Source of the DNA: CAZFLY01 sp964519995
GTDB taxonomy: Bacteria; Planctomycetota; Phycisphaerae; Sedimentisphaerales; Anaerobacaceae
Direction of reading: 5' to 3'
Length of the DNA stretch: 9,764 nt
Assembly: GCA_964519995.1 (NCBI GenBank)
Contig: CAZFLY010000082.1
Coordinates: 1 to 9,764 of the forward strand
This document shows positions 1 to 6,467 of the stretch, one piece after another. The position numbers and the translations under genes are program-made. The first letter of the stretch is position 1. Each line of letters starts with the position of its first letter. Below the pieces are notes generated by a model. The model was not told the origin of the DNA. It saw only the letters and a list, made by a program, of their open reading frames with translations, and did not search any database.

Positions 1-26
1 TCGGCAAAAAGACCTTTATATATCCA

Positions 27-1013
27 TCATATTATCAGTAATAAAGCACTAGAACCTTTTGGATTGTTTGGATCGAGTAACCGTGTTTTACAATATTTCC
101 CACGTCCCCTTAGTTCTTTTCTGATTCTGTGGTATTTTCTATCCTGTTTGAAATCACTATACCGTTCTCTAAGTAAAGCGGTAAGTTTTCCATAATCCAA
201 AGGATAATATTCAAGTATGGTTTCTTCTCGTATTGCCGGAACTTCAGGATTATCAGTAATGCGGACATGTCCAACATCAACGGAGGCCTTGCCCTTGGTA
301 ACTATTGTGGGTTTGACATCACCTACCAGTTTTAATACTGGTTTTCCTTCTTTCTTAAATTTTCCTTCCTTGATAAAATTCATTTTTGAAATCAACTTTT
401 CATCAATTAGTAAAGTGCCGCCTTCTCCTTCAATCTTACCTTTTGATATATCTAAAATAGCTGTATTTGTGGAGCCAATATGAGATATCCTCTCCATATG
501 CTTCATCCATTCCTTTTTTTCTTGCTCCCTCGACTTATCAATCATAGTTCTCAATTCGGGATATTTTATTTTTTCACTTCTTGCATTGCAACGGTAGTAA
601 ATCTCTGCTTCCTTAATATCATCATCTGTCTTGGTACATATGACCGGCTTGTTTAGCGACTCATAAACAAAAATAAGACCAATTATTTTGTCATGGACAT
701 TTCTGGTGAATTTCTCAAAGTTGATCTCTGGGGAAAATACACTGTTCAAATATTCAGTGATCTTCGATTCATCAATATCCTCAAAATTACTGCTTTGCAA
801 ACCCACCAGTTCTTTTGGGTTGGGCTTAACCCCAAAAACTATATACCCGCTCTTATTATTAGCAAAAGCAGATATTGTTTTGCCATATTTACTCTTCGAG
901 GCCCAATTAAAAGACTCTTTAAATTCTATCCGTGAACTCTCCCGTGCAATGATCCGGTTAGGAAAATCCTGATGAAAATTAAAAATCTTTATGAGGTTAA
1001 TATCGTGATCCAT
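27..1013 (-). CDS. Schlafen/AlbA_2-domain protein, likely defence-operon accessory
   Basis: This encodes a 328-residue soluble protein with no signal peptide or membrane segment. Residues about 22-155 look like an AlbA_2 (Schlafen-type) domain: Glu25 and the E30-F-K32 motif, then an SAFANNKSGYIVFGV-type strand/loop (residues 48-62), and a C-terminal part ending YYRCNARSEK. AlbA_2 domains occur in nucleic-acid-binding or RNA-cleaving proteins and often beside type I or orphan methyltransferase genes; the exact role here is unknown. Residues about 255-328 (around YPLDYGKLTALLRERY and LLDPNNPKG) look like a small basic, winged-helix-like DNA-binding tail, which I recognise only by pattern. The gene lies 67 bp downstream of the methyltransferase on the same strand, so it is probably in its operon. 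The ATG has no visible Shine-Dalgarno and no other in-frame ATG, GTG or TTG was found just upstream. Composition is AT-rich: 19/60 G+C at 541-600 and 17/60 at 361-420, counted by hand. The reading frame is complete; only 26 bp follow it. Confidence 0.8.
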   Translation of the reverse strand: MDHDINLIKIFNFHQDFPNRIIARESSRIEFKESFNWASKSKYGKTISAFANNKSGYIVFGVKPNPKELVGLQSSNFEDIDESKITEYLNSVFSPEINFEKFTRNVHDKIIGLIFVYESLNKPVICTKTDDDIKEAEIYYRCNARSEKIKYPELRTMIDKSREQEKKEWMKHMERISHIGSTNTAILDISKGKIEGEGGTLLIDEKLISKMNFIKEGKFKKEGKPVLKLVGDVKPTIVTKGKASVDVGHVRITDNPEVPAIREETILEYYPLDYGKLTALLRERYSDFKQDRKYHRIRKELRGRGKYCKTRLLDPNNPKGSSALLLII

Positions 1014-1032
1014 TGGTATAGACGCTGGACAT

Positions 1033-1071
1033 AAAAAAAGTAGTGTTGTAGGATAGCACCATAACCCTACA
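1033..1071 (-). promoter_or_regulatory. Hairpin plus T7 run between methyltransferase and AlbA_2 genes
   Basis: On the minus strand TGTAGGGT (1064-1071) pairs with ATCCTACA (1047-1054), with one G-U pair and a 9-nt loop. A run of seven T (1033-1039) follows after a 7-nt gap. The gap is too long for a classic intrinsic terminator, so an attenuator, a processing site or chance are all open. If it works, it would lower expression of the AlbA_2 gene relative to the methyltransferase. Confidence 0.35.
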
Positions 1072-1080
1072 GTTCCGTTT

Positions 1081-3936
1081 TTAGTCCCTTTTCAATCCTT
1101 TTATGATAATCATTTCGCGGACGATTATCTCATAAAGTTGAATAAGGTATTTCTTTGTTATATCAAGGCCGACGGCCTTGCTGACCGCCATATCGAATTC
1201 AATCCGAACAGGTGCAGGTTCAATCGGTTTTTCAAGAACGGTGAAAAGTCTCTTTTGATTGTTGCCACTTTGGTTTTCCCAGAATTCTTCGTATCGCTGG
1301 TCAAAATTCTGGTCAAACTGCTGCCGTAGGGAAGGGAATTTCTTGCCTGAGAATTCACTGAAAACCGAATTCAACCGTTGTATAAAATCGGCTGAAGGAA
1401 TCAGTAACATTTCTTCCAGATCATAGACGCGGATATCAATAAATCTACCTGTGCTTTCTTCCTTAGATGTAAAAAATTGCGACAAGAATATTATTGAATT
1501 TAAAATAACGCAGAGAGCTTTCGTCTTTTTGCTGTCAGATTCGCTAATTATGTTTACTTGATCTGACGGCGCTATTAATTCTGAAGAAAAGAAAGCTATA
1601 AGGTTTTGCGATGGCGAAAAGGGGTTGATCCTCCGGCAGACGACCAAGTTGGTTTTTATTCTCTCTATTTTTTCGGGCAATGCTCCCCAAAAGCGTTCGT
1701 CAGGATTCTGCACCCCAGCAGCACGGCACACCCGTGCAATATCAGGGTACTTTTTGTACGCTATATAATCAAAACTGCCACTTATGTCCAACATATTGAG
1801 TCCTACTGGGGTACGCAGGCCAGATACTAAACATGAAACAGGAATTTCGTAAGAACTCCCTAGTGGAGCAATTGCATCTACTGTTTTTTTGCTTTCTTTT
1901 TTAAATCGCAAAAAAGCCTTTTCGACACGTTCAGGGCAGGTTTCGCGTGTCATAAATAAGAACTGCGAATGCCCGCCATCAGGTCTGTAGCCGGTCTTAA
2001 AGTAGTCCGAATACTGCGGTATCCTCGATAACTTACCATCAAGCTTATCAATGAATCCTACCAACTTGTCGCGACTGCCAAAGTTTGTAACTCCGCAGAA
2101 CCACATCATATTCATTGGGCGTTTTTTAATTTCCACCATTTCGTGTGTGTCTATCTCAACAAGTTCGTGGTCGCGGATTTCATTTTTGGACTTTACGAGC
2201 TTTGCTATGGATTGAACATCGTCATTGGTTAATAAAGTCAGGTCTTTTTTGACAAGACAGAACTTAACCTTGTAGTGGTCAAGCGGTTTTTGTTTTTTTG
2301 CTATTAAAAGAATGTCTCTATATTCTGACCATTCGGAGAAGCCATAGTTATAGGTTGGCTTTAAGATATAAAGAGGCGTCCAGTTATTAAACAGAAAATT
2401 GCGGACCTTTGAGCTTTCACGTCCTCGTAAAAGATTGATAGGGATTACTCCACCGAATGTTCCATCTTCCTTTAAAAATGAATCGGCAAGCATAATAAAA
2501 TGACCCCAAAGGCCGACTTCGCCGCCACACTTGGGCCTAAAGAGCTCCATATCAACAAACTGCCTTATGCCCCGCTCCACCTTTGTGAAAGGCGGATTCA
2601 TTAAAACAGTATCCATCGGTTTGAGCTTGACATCGTAAAACTCTTCATTTCTTGTCTCGGCCTTTGCAGTGTCAGGAAACAGGTGTCCAGTAATACCGGA
2701 CGTGTAAAGAATGGGTTTAAGTTTGATACTGTCGCCCTGAATAATTTGTGTTTTTTCAATGATTGTTCCCGCGTCCATAGCAGCAAGATTTGCGGAAGTA
2801 AGATGGACAGCAAAAGGCATTATGTCGGCGCCAAAAATTTCATTTTCACAGAATCTCTTGTGTGGATTGCCTTCCCTGTCTTCTTCAATGAAAAGTTCTT
2901 GTTTACGCCGATAAGCTGATGTAAGAATAGTTCCCGAACCACAAGCAGGGTCGAAAACTGTTTCCCCACCATCTTCGATGGTCAACCGAGTTAGCAAGTC
3001 TGCTGCGTGTGGTCTTGTATAAAAAGATGCAAGCATCTTTCTAATAGCATGAGGCATAAGTTCGTGAAAGATACGTCCGGGCAATTCAAAGCGAATTCGC
3101 TCAATTTCCAATCCCCATAACAGATTAAAAGTATCTTTCAAATACTTCTCATTAATCGAGTCAAGCACGTCAAACTTGTAGATAGGACGGTAGTTTATCT
3201 CGCGGATTTTCGAGAAGGCCCTGCGTAAACTGCTGTGGGTGGCTGGGGTTTTAATGGGAATCAATTCTGGTCTTGCTGCCGTGAGCAATCGCAGGAATAA
3301 TACCTGACTTAAGAAAATATAAGACCCCAGAAAATGAGTAACGTCATCCGCGTGTCGCCTGCTTAAATGTCCGAGATCGGAAAGTAAATGTTTATCAGTG
3401 ATTATGCTTAGCAATACCGGTTCTTCCATTTTGATTTGCTGCATCATTTCCGTAACCTGCTGTTGCAGCAGTGTTATGACAAGCTTAAGTGAGTAATAAG
3501 ATTCTTCTTTACGGGCAAGGCGAGCTATTACATCGTCTATCAGAAAATCGATGATTTTGGTAAACGGTCGGTCTCTGAGTTCTTCCTTTACTTCAGCCGC
3601 ATCGATTAATGCCGTTACATTTTGTTCAGCAAGGATATTATGCAAAGCTATCTCCTCTGCAGGAACGCTGCGGAATGCATCCGGCAGAAAGACAACCATT
3701 CCAAAATTTATCTGACTCTCCTCTTTGTGGCGTAAATATTGCAAAAAGGCATCTTTTATGGTCGCAGGACTATCACCTATCTTCACAGACAAAAGCCAAG
3801 ATCTTCTCTTTACCTTGAAAACAATATCAGGAACAGAATCAAATTGGACCTCCTGAACGCCTTGACCTCCTTTTGATCGGATGACTTCTATCATGGGAGC
3901 ATAAAAGGTTCGTTCCGTTACTCTAGGGTTAGCCAT
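1081..3936 (-). CDS. N6-adenine DNA methyltransferase (HsdM/type IIG-like) with nuclease-like N-terminus
   Basis: This encodes a 951-residue cytoplasmic DNA adenine methyltransferase that would transfer methyl from S-adenosylmethionine to N6 of adenine. Motif X-like ASFYTRP (303-309), motif I DPACGSGT (329-336, SAM binding) and motif IV NPPF (447-450, catalytic) are intact. Residues 1-110 look like a PD-(D/E)xK-type fold: VPDIVF (35-40), then WLLSVK (47-52), where the usual E-x-K glutamate is Ser50, so this domain may be inactive or only DNA-binding. Residues about 140-300 are helical, as in HsdM N-termini. Residues about 560-951 resemble a target-recognition region (KTGYRPDG at 647-654) followed by a long C-terminal region; they are not assigned further. 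The size suits a type IIG/L-like single chain or a type I-like M subunit with fused specificity. No hsdS or hsdR is visible. The ATG has AGGA 9 nt upstream (3946-3949). The AlbA_2 gene follows 67 bp downstream. The methylase call is sure; the system type is not. Confidence 0.93.
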   Translation of the reverse strand: MANPRVTERTFYAPMIEVIRSKGGQGVQEVQFDSVPDIVFKVKRRSWLLSVKIGDSPATIKDAFLQYLRHKEESQINFGMVVFLPDAFRSVPAEEIALHNILAEQNVTALIDAAEVKEELRDRPFTKIIDFLIDDVIARLARKEESYYSLKLVITLLQQQVTEMMQQIKMEEPVLLSIITDKHLLSDLGHLSRRHADDVTHFLGSYIFLSQVLFLRLLTAARPELIPIKTPATHSSLRRAFSKIREINYRPIYKFDVLDSINEKYLKDTFNLLWGLEIERIRFELPGRIFHELMPHAIRKMLASFYTRPHAADLLTRLTIEDGGETVFDPACGSGTILTSAYRRKQELFIEEDREGNPHKRFCENEIFGADIMPFAVHLTSANLAAMDAGTIIEKTQIIQGDSIKLKPILYTSGITGHLFPDTAKAETRNEEFYDVKLKPMDTVLMNPPFTKVERGIRQFVDMELFRPKCGGEVGLWGHFIMLADSFLKEDGTFGGVIPINLLRGRESSKVRNFLFNNWTPLYILKPTYNYGFSEWSEYRDILLIAKKQKPLDHYKVKFCLVKKDLTLLTNDDVQSIAKLVKSKNEIRDHELVEIDTHEMVEIKKRPMNMMWFCGVTNFGSRDKLVGFIDKLDGKLSRIPQYSDYFKTGYRPDGGHSQFLFMTRETCPERVEKAFLRFKKESKKTVDAIAPLGSSYEIPVSCLVSGLRTPVGLNMLDISGSFDYIAYKKYPDIARVCRAAGVQNPDERFWGALPEKIERIKTNLVVCRRINPFSPSQNLIAFFSSELIAPSDQVNIISESDSKKTKALCVILNSIIFLSQFFTSKEESTGRFIDIRVYDLEEMLLIPSADFIQRLNSVFSEFSGKKFPSLRQQFDQNFDQRYEEFWENQSGNNQKRLFTVLEKPIEPAPVRIEFDMAVSKAVGLDITKKYLIQLYEIIVREMIIIKGLKRD

Positions 3937-3974
3937 TTCGCCATTTCCTAAATTATCTCTGCATAAGGCTGACG

Positions 3975-3999
3975 CCGTTTAGAGATAAATCTCTAACGG
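3975..3999 (-). promoter_or_regulatory. Strong hairpin in the methyltransferase leader
   Basis: CCGTTTAGAGA (3975-3985) and TCTCTAACGG (3990-3999) pair over ten bases with one bulged T around a TAAA loop. The stem is bracketed by a direct repeat GGCTGAC (3968-3974 and 4000-4006). It lies 39-63 bp upstream of the methyltransferase ATG. It could be an operator, as for restriction-modification controller proteins, or an RNA leader structure. There is no T run, so it is not an intrinsic terminator. Confidence 0.5.
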
Positions 4000-4190
4000 G
4001 GCTGACCTCTTAATGACACGAACCTAACACCCAATATAAAGAAAATCAAGCTGATTCACGGTGACTACATAAGCAAACCAAAGCCAAAAGTTGCATCCCA
4101 GTTACCAATCACTATTCATCAATCACGAGTATCTTGCATCTCTCTACAGGACGCCTTACGGCGGTATCTCGCTAATGGATTCCGCCAGTC

Positions 4191-4362
4191 ATATCTAAAT
4201 ATCCCGATCAACAAAATATCCCGTAAAAAAGTTTCCCTCTTAAAAAAGTATCCAACTCAAAAAAATTATTCCGCTCAACAAAAGGATCCCACTCAACAAT
4301 TTATATCTAAATAACCCGCTAAAAAAGTCATGCTAAAAAAAATTATACAGCTCAACAAAACT
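4191..4362. repeat. Degenerate tandem array of AT-rich 15-18 bp units
   Basis: About nine units lie head to tail, starting near 4201, 4218, 4235, 4250, 4268, 4286, 4314, 4330 and 4345. On the minus strand the consensus is roughly AATTTTGTTGAGCGGGAT; the best matches are the units at 4201, 4268, 4286 and 4345. An 11-bp exact sequence, ATATCTAAATA, occurs at 4191-4201 and again at 4303-4313, so the array may be two blocks about 112 bp apart. Unit length is not a multiple of three and the units are contiguous without spacers, so this is neither a coding repeat nor a CRISPR. Iteron-like binding sites or slippage-derived DNA are the main options. Confidence 0.6.
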
Positions 4363-4470
4363 GCAACGTCCTATAAGCCTATTGCTTGCCCATTTTATCA
4401 TCGTTGTATTAGCAAACTTGGTGCCAGACCAGTGACCCATTTTTCAAAGTCAAGTCCACCATTTCACAAG

Positions 4471-4551
4471 TGCTAAAAAGTGCGCATTTTTGCTCAGATT
4501 TGCTCAAAAAGCGCGCGTTTTTGTTCATTTTTGTCAATTTTTGCTCATTTT
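4471..4551. repeat. Two A-tract/GC-dyad/T-tract units running into 10-bp-phased T tracts
   Basis: Two similar units start at 4471 (TGCTAAAAAGTGCGCATTTT) and 4501 (TGCTCAAAAAGCGCGCGTTT), about 30 bp apart; each has an A5 run, a GC-rich dyad (TGCGCA or CGCGCG) and a T5 run ending in TTGYTCA. The second runs into T tracts starting at 4518, 4528, 4538 and 4548, that is every 10 bp. Such spacing of A/T tracts is expected to bend DNA. The role is unknown. Confidence 0.55.
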
Positions 4552-4568
4552 GGTTACTTTCTGATTTT

Positions 4569-4599
4569 GTACTTAAGCGCTTATGTCTTATGCACTTAT
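4569..4599. repeat. Four tandem 7-8-mers with a near DnaA box
   Basis: The units read GTACTTAA, GCGCTTAT, GTCTTAT and GCACTTAT. They contain the perfect 10-bp palindrome TAAGCGCTTA (4574-4583) and TTATGCACT (4588-4596), one base from the DnaA box form TTATGCACA. The site is about 160 bp past the dnaA stop codon. It may be a DnaA-binding cluster, but a single near match is weak support. Confidence 0.4.
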
Positions 4600-4716
4600 A
4601 AAAATTTTCTGGTTTTTTCCTAATAACCAAGTGTCCAATTGACCTATCTTTAGACGGCTTAATTACAGAGTTTCATAGTCGAGATTAGTGGGTGCGGCAA
4701 CATAATACAAGTGTGT

Positions 4717-4752
4717 AAAAAAGAAACGGCTGGCGATCTGTCGATTTCCAGC
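4717..4752 (-). terminator. Intrinsic terminator of dnaA
   Basis: Read on the minus strand, GCTGG (4748-4752) and ATC (4743-4745) pair with GAT (4736-4738) and CCAGC (4729-4733) around a GACA loop, with a 2x2 internal mismatch. A T-rich tail, GTTTCTTTTTT (4717-4727), follows at once. The hairpin begins four bases after the dnaA stop codon, which is the expected place and orientation. Confidence 0.75.
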
Positions 4753-4755
4753 GGT

Positions 4756-6075
4756 TCAGGCTTGCGGAGCTTGGGTGATTTGTTTTGTAAGAGCACCTAA
4801 TAACGCATCCATTTGGGGATCGGATTCTTTGACATGGTTTATCTTATTACAGGCGTGCATAACTGTTGTATGATCTCGGCCACCCAGATGACCACCTATT
4901 TCTTCGAGGCTATGCTTGGTAAGATTCCTGGCCAAATACATGCAAATCTGGCGAGGCTCAGTTATGCTTTGGTTGCGCTTCTTGCTCTGCAGGTCGGCCA
5001 GTCGTACATCAAAGTGTCTTGTAACGACTTCGATTATGTCAGTAATCTTGGTGTGCTTAGTGGCCAACCTGATCTGCCCTTCTAGGGCTCTTTGTGCCAA
5101 ATCAAGGCTGACACTCTCGCCGGTAGTCATTGCCAGCGCGTAAATCGTCGTCAGGGCCCCTTCCAGTTCCCTTATATTCGCCTGAATCTGTCGCGCTATA
5201 TACTCAGCGACCTCTTCTGAGATATTCAGTCCTCGAAGATGAGCCTTCTTTTGTACGATTGCTACCCTGGTTTCGTAGCTTGGCGGATCGATTCTCGCCA
5301 CCAGGCCCCAGTTAAATCTGCTAATGAGCCGGTCTTCGATGGAAGGTATTTCAGACGGTGGGCTGTCGGCACTTAGAATAATCTGTTTGCCGTTATTATA
5401 CAGGGCATTGAATGTATGAAAAAACTCCTCCTGGCTTTGCTCTCGCTCACTCAGAAACTGAACGTCATCAATTACCAAGATGTCAACGGTACGAAACTGG
5501 CTATGGAAACCGGCTAAATTCCCCTCTTCTATGGCTCTGATGAATCGGTTGACAAAGTCCTCGCAACTTAATAATTGAATCACAACCTCATCAAATCTGC
5601 GTTGAACTTCAAAACAGACAGCATGCAGAAGGTGAGTCTTACCCAAGCCTGAGTTGCCATAGAGAAACAGGGGATTGTAGGTTTTACCGAGCGATTGGCT
5701 AACAGCAATGCAACTGGCGTGGGCAAGACGGTTACTGGGGCCTACAACAAAATCATCAAACGTGTAATCAGGGTGCAACTTTAGCTCACTACCGACACGT
5801 CGTGAAAGGCTCGGTGGACTTTGATGATTGTCAAGGCAAAAATCTACGCTGACGAGATGGCCGGATATCTGTTGAGCGGCCCTGGTGAATGAGCCCTTGC
5901 AGTTGTCACGCAGGAACTGAACGGATGCCTCATCAGGGCTGCCAATTTTCAGTGAACCGCCGGTGAAGTGTACGACTGTCAACTTATCGAACCACTTGCG
6001 AGCACAAGCCGGATCAAGTGCCTTTGCCCGGCAGAGTATATCGCCGAAGATAGATTCAACTTCATGAGCCGCCAA
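4756..6075 (-). CDS. dnaA: Chromosomal replication initiator protein DnaA
   Basis: DnaA binds DnaA boxes at the origin, oligomerises with ATP and unwinds the DNA for helicase loading. The 439-residue length is normal. Residues 1-80 are the partner-binding domain I and 81-101 a short linker (domain II). Residues 102-315 are the AAA+ domain III, with Walker A GNSGLGKT (140-147), Walker B LVIDDVQF (200-207), a box VII SRFNWGL with the arginine finger (252-258) and sensor 2 RELEGAL (302-308). Domain IV (about 345-439) carries the DNA-binding signature GGRDHTTVMHACNKI (398-412). Two changes stand out: the sensor 1 segment reads LSADSPP (234-240) where families usually have LTSDRPP, and box VII has Asn for the usual Gly. 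The start is TTG, chosen because a perfect Shine-Dalgarno lies 5 nt upstream and an in-frame stop precedes it. It is transcribed away from ftsY, has its own promoter and terminator, and has no dnaN beside it. Confidence 0.98.
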   Translation of the reverse strand: MAAHEVESIFGDILCRAKALDPACARKWFDKLTVVHFTGGSLKIGSPDEASVQFLRDNCKGSFTRAAQQISGHLVSVDFCLDNHQSPPSLSRRVGSELKLHPDYTFDDFVVGPSNRLAHASCIAVSQSLGKTYNPLFLYGNSGLGKTHLLHAVCFEVQRRFDEVVIQLLSCEDFVNRFIRAIEEGNLAGFHSQFRTVDILVIDDVQFLSEREQSQEEFFHTFNALYNNGKQIILSADSPPSEIPSIEDRLISRFNWGLVARIDPPSYETRVAIVQKKAHLRGLNISEEVAEYIARQIQANIRELEGALTTIYALAMTTGESVSLDLAQRALEGQIRLATKHTKITDIIEVVTRHFDVRLADLQSKKRNQSITEPRQICMYLARNLTKHSLEEIGGHLGGRDHTTVMHACNKINHVKESDPQMDALLGALTKQITQAPQA

Positions 6076-6080
6076 ATCAT

Positions 6081-6088
6081 CCTCCTTT
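6081..6088 (-). promoter_or_regulatory. Perfect Shine-Dalgarno fixing the TTG start of dnaA
   Basis: The minus strand reads AAAGGAGG, then ATGAT, then the TTG start at 6073-6075. The 5-nt gap is suitable. An ATG overlaps the gap but is out of frame with DnaA. A strong ribosome site with a weak start codon suggests DnaA synthesis is tuned at initiation. Confidence 0.85.
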
Positions 6089-6112
6089 ATGATTTCTGCG
6101 CTCTATGCAAAA

Positions 6113-6141
6113 GGCAAATGTTCATCCTGAACATCAATGCC
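6113..6141 (-). promoter_or_regulatory. Hairpin/dyad in the dnaA leader
   Basis: ATGTTCA (6118-6124) and TGAACAT (6128-6134) form a perfect 7-bp inverted repeat around TCC. GGCA (6113-6116) and TGCC (6138-6141) can extend the stem across a small bulge. It lies 38-66 nt upstream of the dnaA start and within the transcript expected from the promoter at 6277-6304. It could be a protein operator or an RNA structure controlling dnaA; no canonical DnaA box was seen here. Confidence 0.45.
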
Positions 6142-6276
6142 TAAGCCCTAGTCACGCCGATCATGCAGTCATATGGGACAAAAATGTTATCACCAAGGGG
6201 CCAAATAAACCTCCCCCTGCACCAAACCCGTTTGGAGCTTGTATGGTTCGGTGTGGGGTGAAAAATAACAATATGA

Positions 6277-6304
6277 ATTTTATTGGAGCAATCTCTGTTG
6301 TCAA
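6277..6304 (-). promoter_or_regulatory. Predicted sigma70-type promoter of dnaA
   Basis: On the minus strand a consensus -35 TTGACA (6299-6304) is followed after 16 bp by TAAAAT (6277-6282), a 5/6 match to the -10 box. Transcription would start near 6270 and leave a leader of about 195 nt before dnaA. No other gene lies between. It is the best promoter match I found in the dnaA-ftsY gap. Confidence 0.6.
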
Positions 6305-6402
6305 AGGAAAAAGGGCTTGATTACGATAAAAAAATAAGAAAATCAGAAATCTTGTGAAATGGTCCAGTACGCCAGATTCGACCTCAACAAGACTTGAAAT
6401 TT

Positions 6403-6415
6403 TCGAGAATCTCGA
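6403..6415. promoter_or_regulatory. 13-bp palindrome upstream of ftsY
   Basis: TCGAGA-A-TCTCGA is a perfect dyad with a single central base, 52 bp before the ftsY start. This form fits a small dimeric repressor site; no regulator is identified. It may also be chance in the 392-bp dnaA-ftsY gap. Apart from this, the dnaA promoter and the leader hairpin, I see nothing in that gap. Confidence 0.3.
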
Positions 6416-6467
6416 TACCATCAAAAACTTGTCAAGAAAAATTAACTGCGTATATTAGGGAAGATCA

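Larger units (their letters stand above)
3937..4755. other. 819-bp gene-free, repeat-rich intergenic region
   Basis: I see no credible gene here on either strand. In order it holds the leader hairpin of the methyltransferase gene (3975-3999), a stretch without obvious structure (about 4010-4190), a degenerate 15-18 bp repeat array (4191-4362), A/T-tract units with GC dyads and 10-bp-phased T tracts (4471-4551), four tandem 7-8-mers (4569-4599) and the dnaA terminator (4717-4752). It separates the putative defence operon from dnaA; both flanking genes are on the minus strand. It may be the chromosome origin, a regulatory region, or decaying repeat DNA at an island edge. Confidence 0.6.

Noticed and set aside
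4191..4362. CRISPR array
   Set aside because: Units are short, degenerate and contiguous, with no unique spacers, and no cas gene is in the window.
4409..4630. 73-residue minus-strand reading frame beginning at TTG
   Set aside because: It is made of the T-tract and 7-8-mer repeats read as Lys/Asn-rich codons, has no Shine-Dalgarno at a suitable distance and shows no domain.
3937..4755. tRNA gene or integration site at the edge of the defence locus
   Set aside because: No T-arm consensus (GGTTCRA with pairing arms) and no long direct repeat matching a tRNA 3' end was found by eye.
6105..6320. 71-residue plus-strand frame in the dnaA-ftsY gap
   Set aside because: There is no ribosome site or recognisable motif, and it runs antisense through the dnaA leader and promoter.
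6429..6456. TTGTCA-N16-TATATT promoter-like pair before ftsY
   Set aside because: Transcription would start near 6463, inside the Shine-Dalgarno and 5 nt from the ATG, so it could only give a leaderless mRNA; the AT-rich match may be chance.
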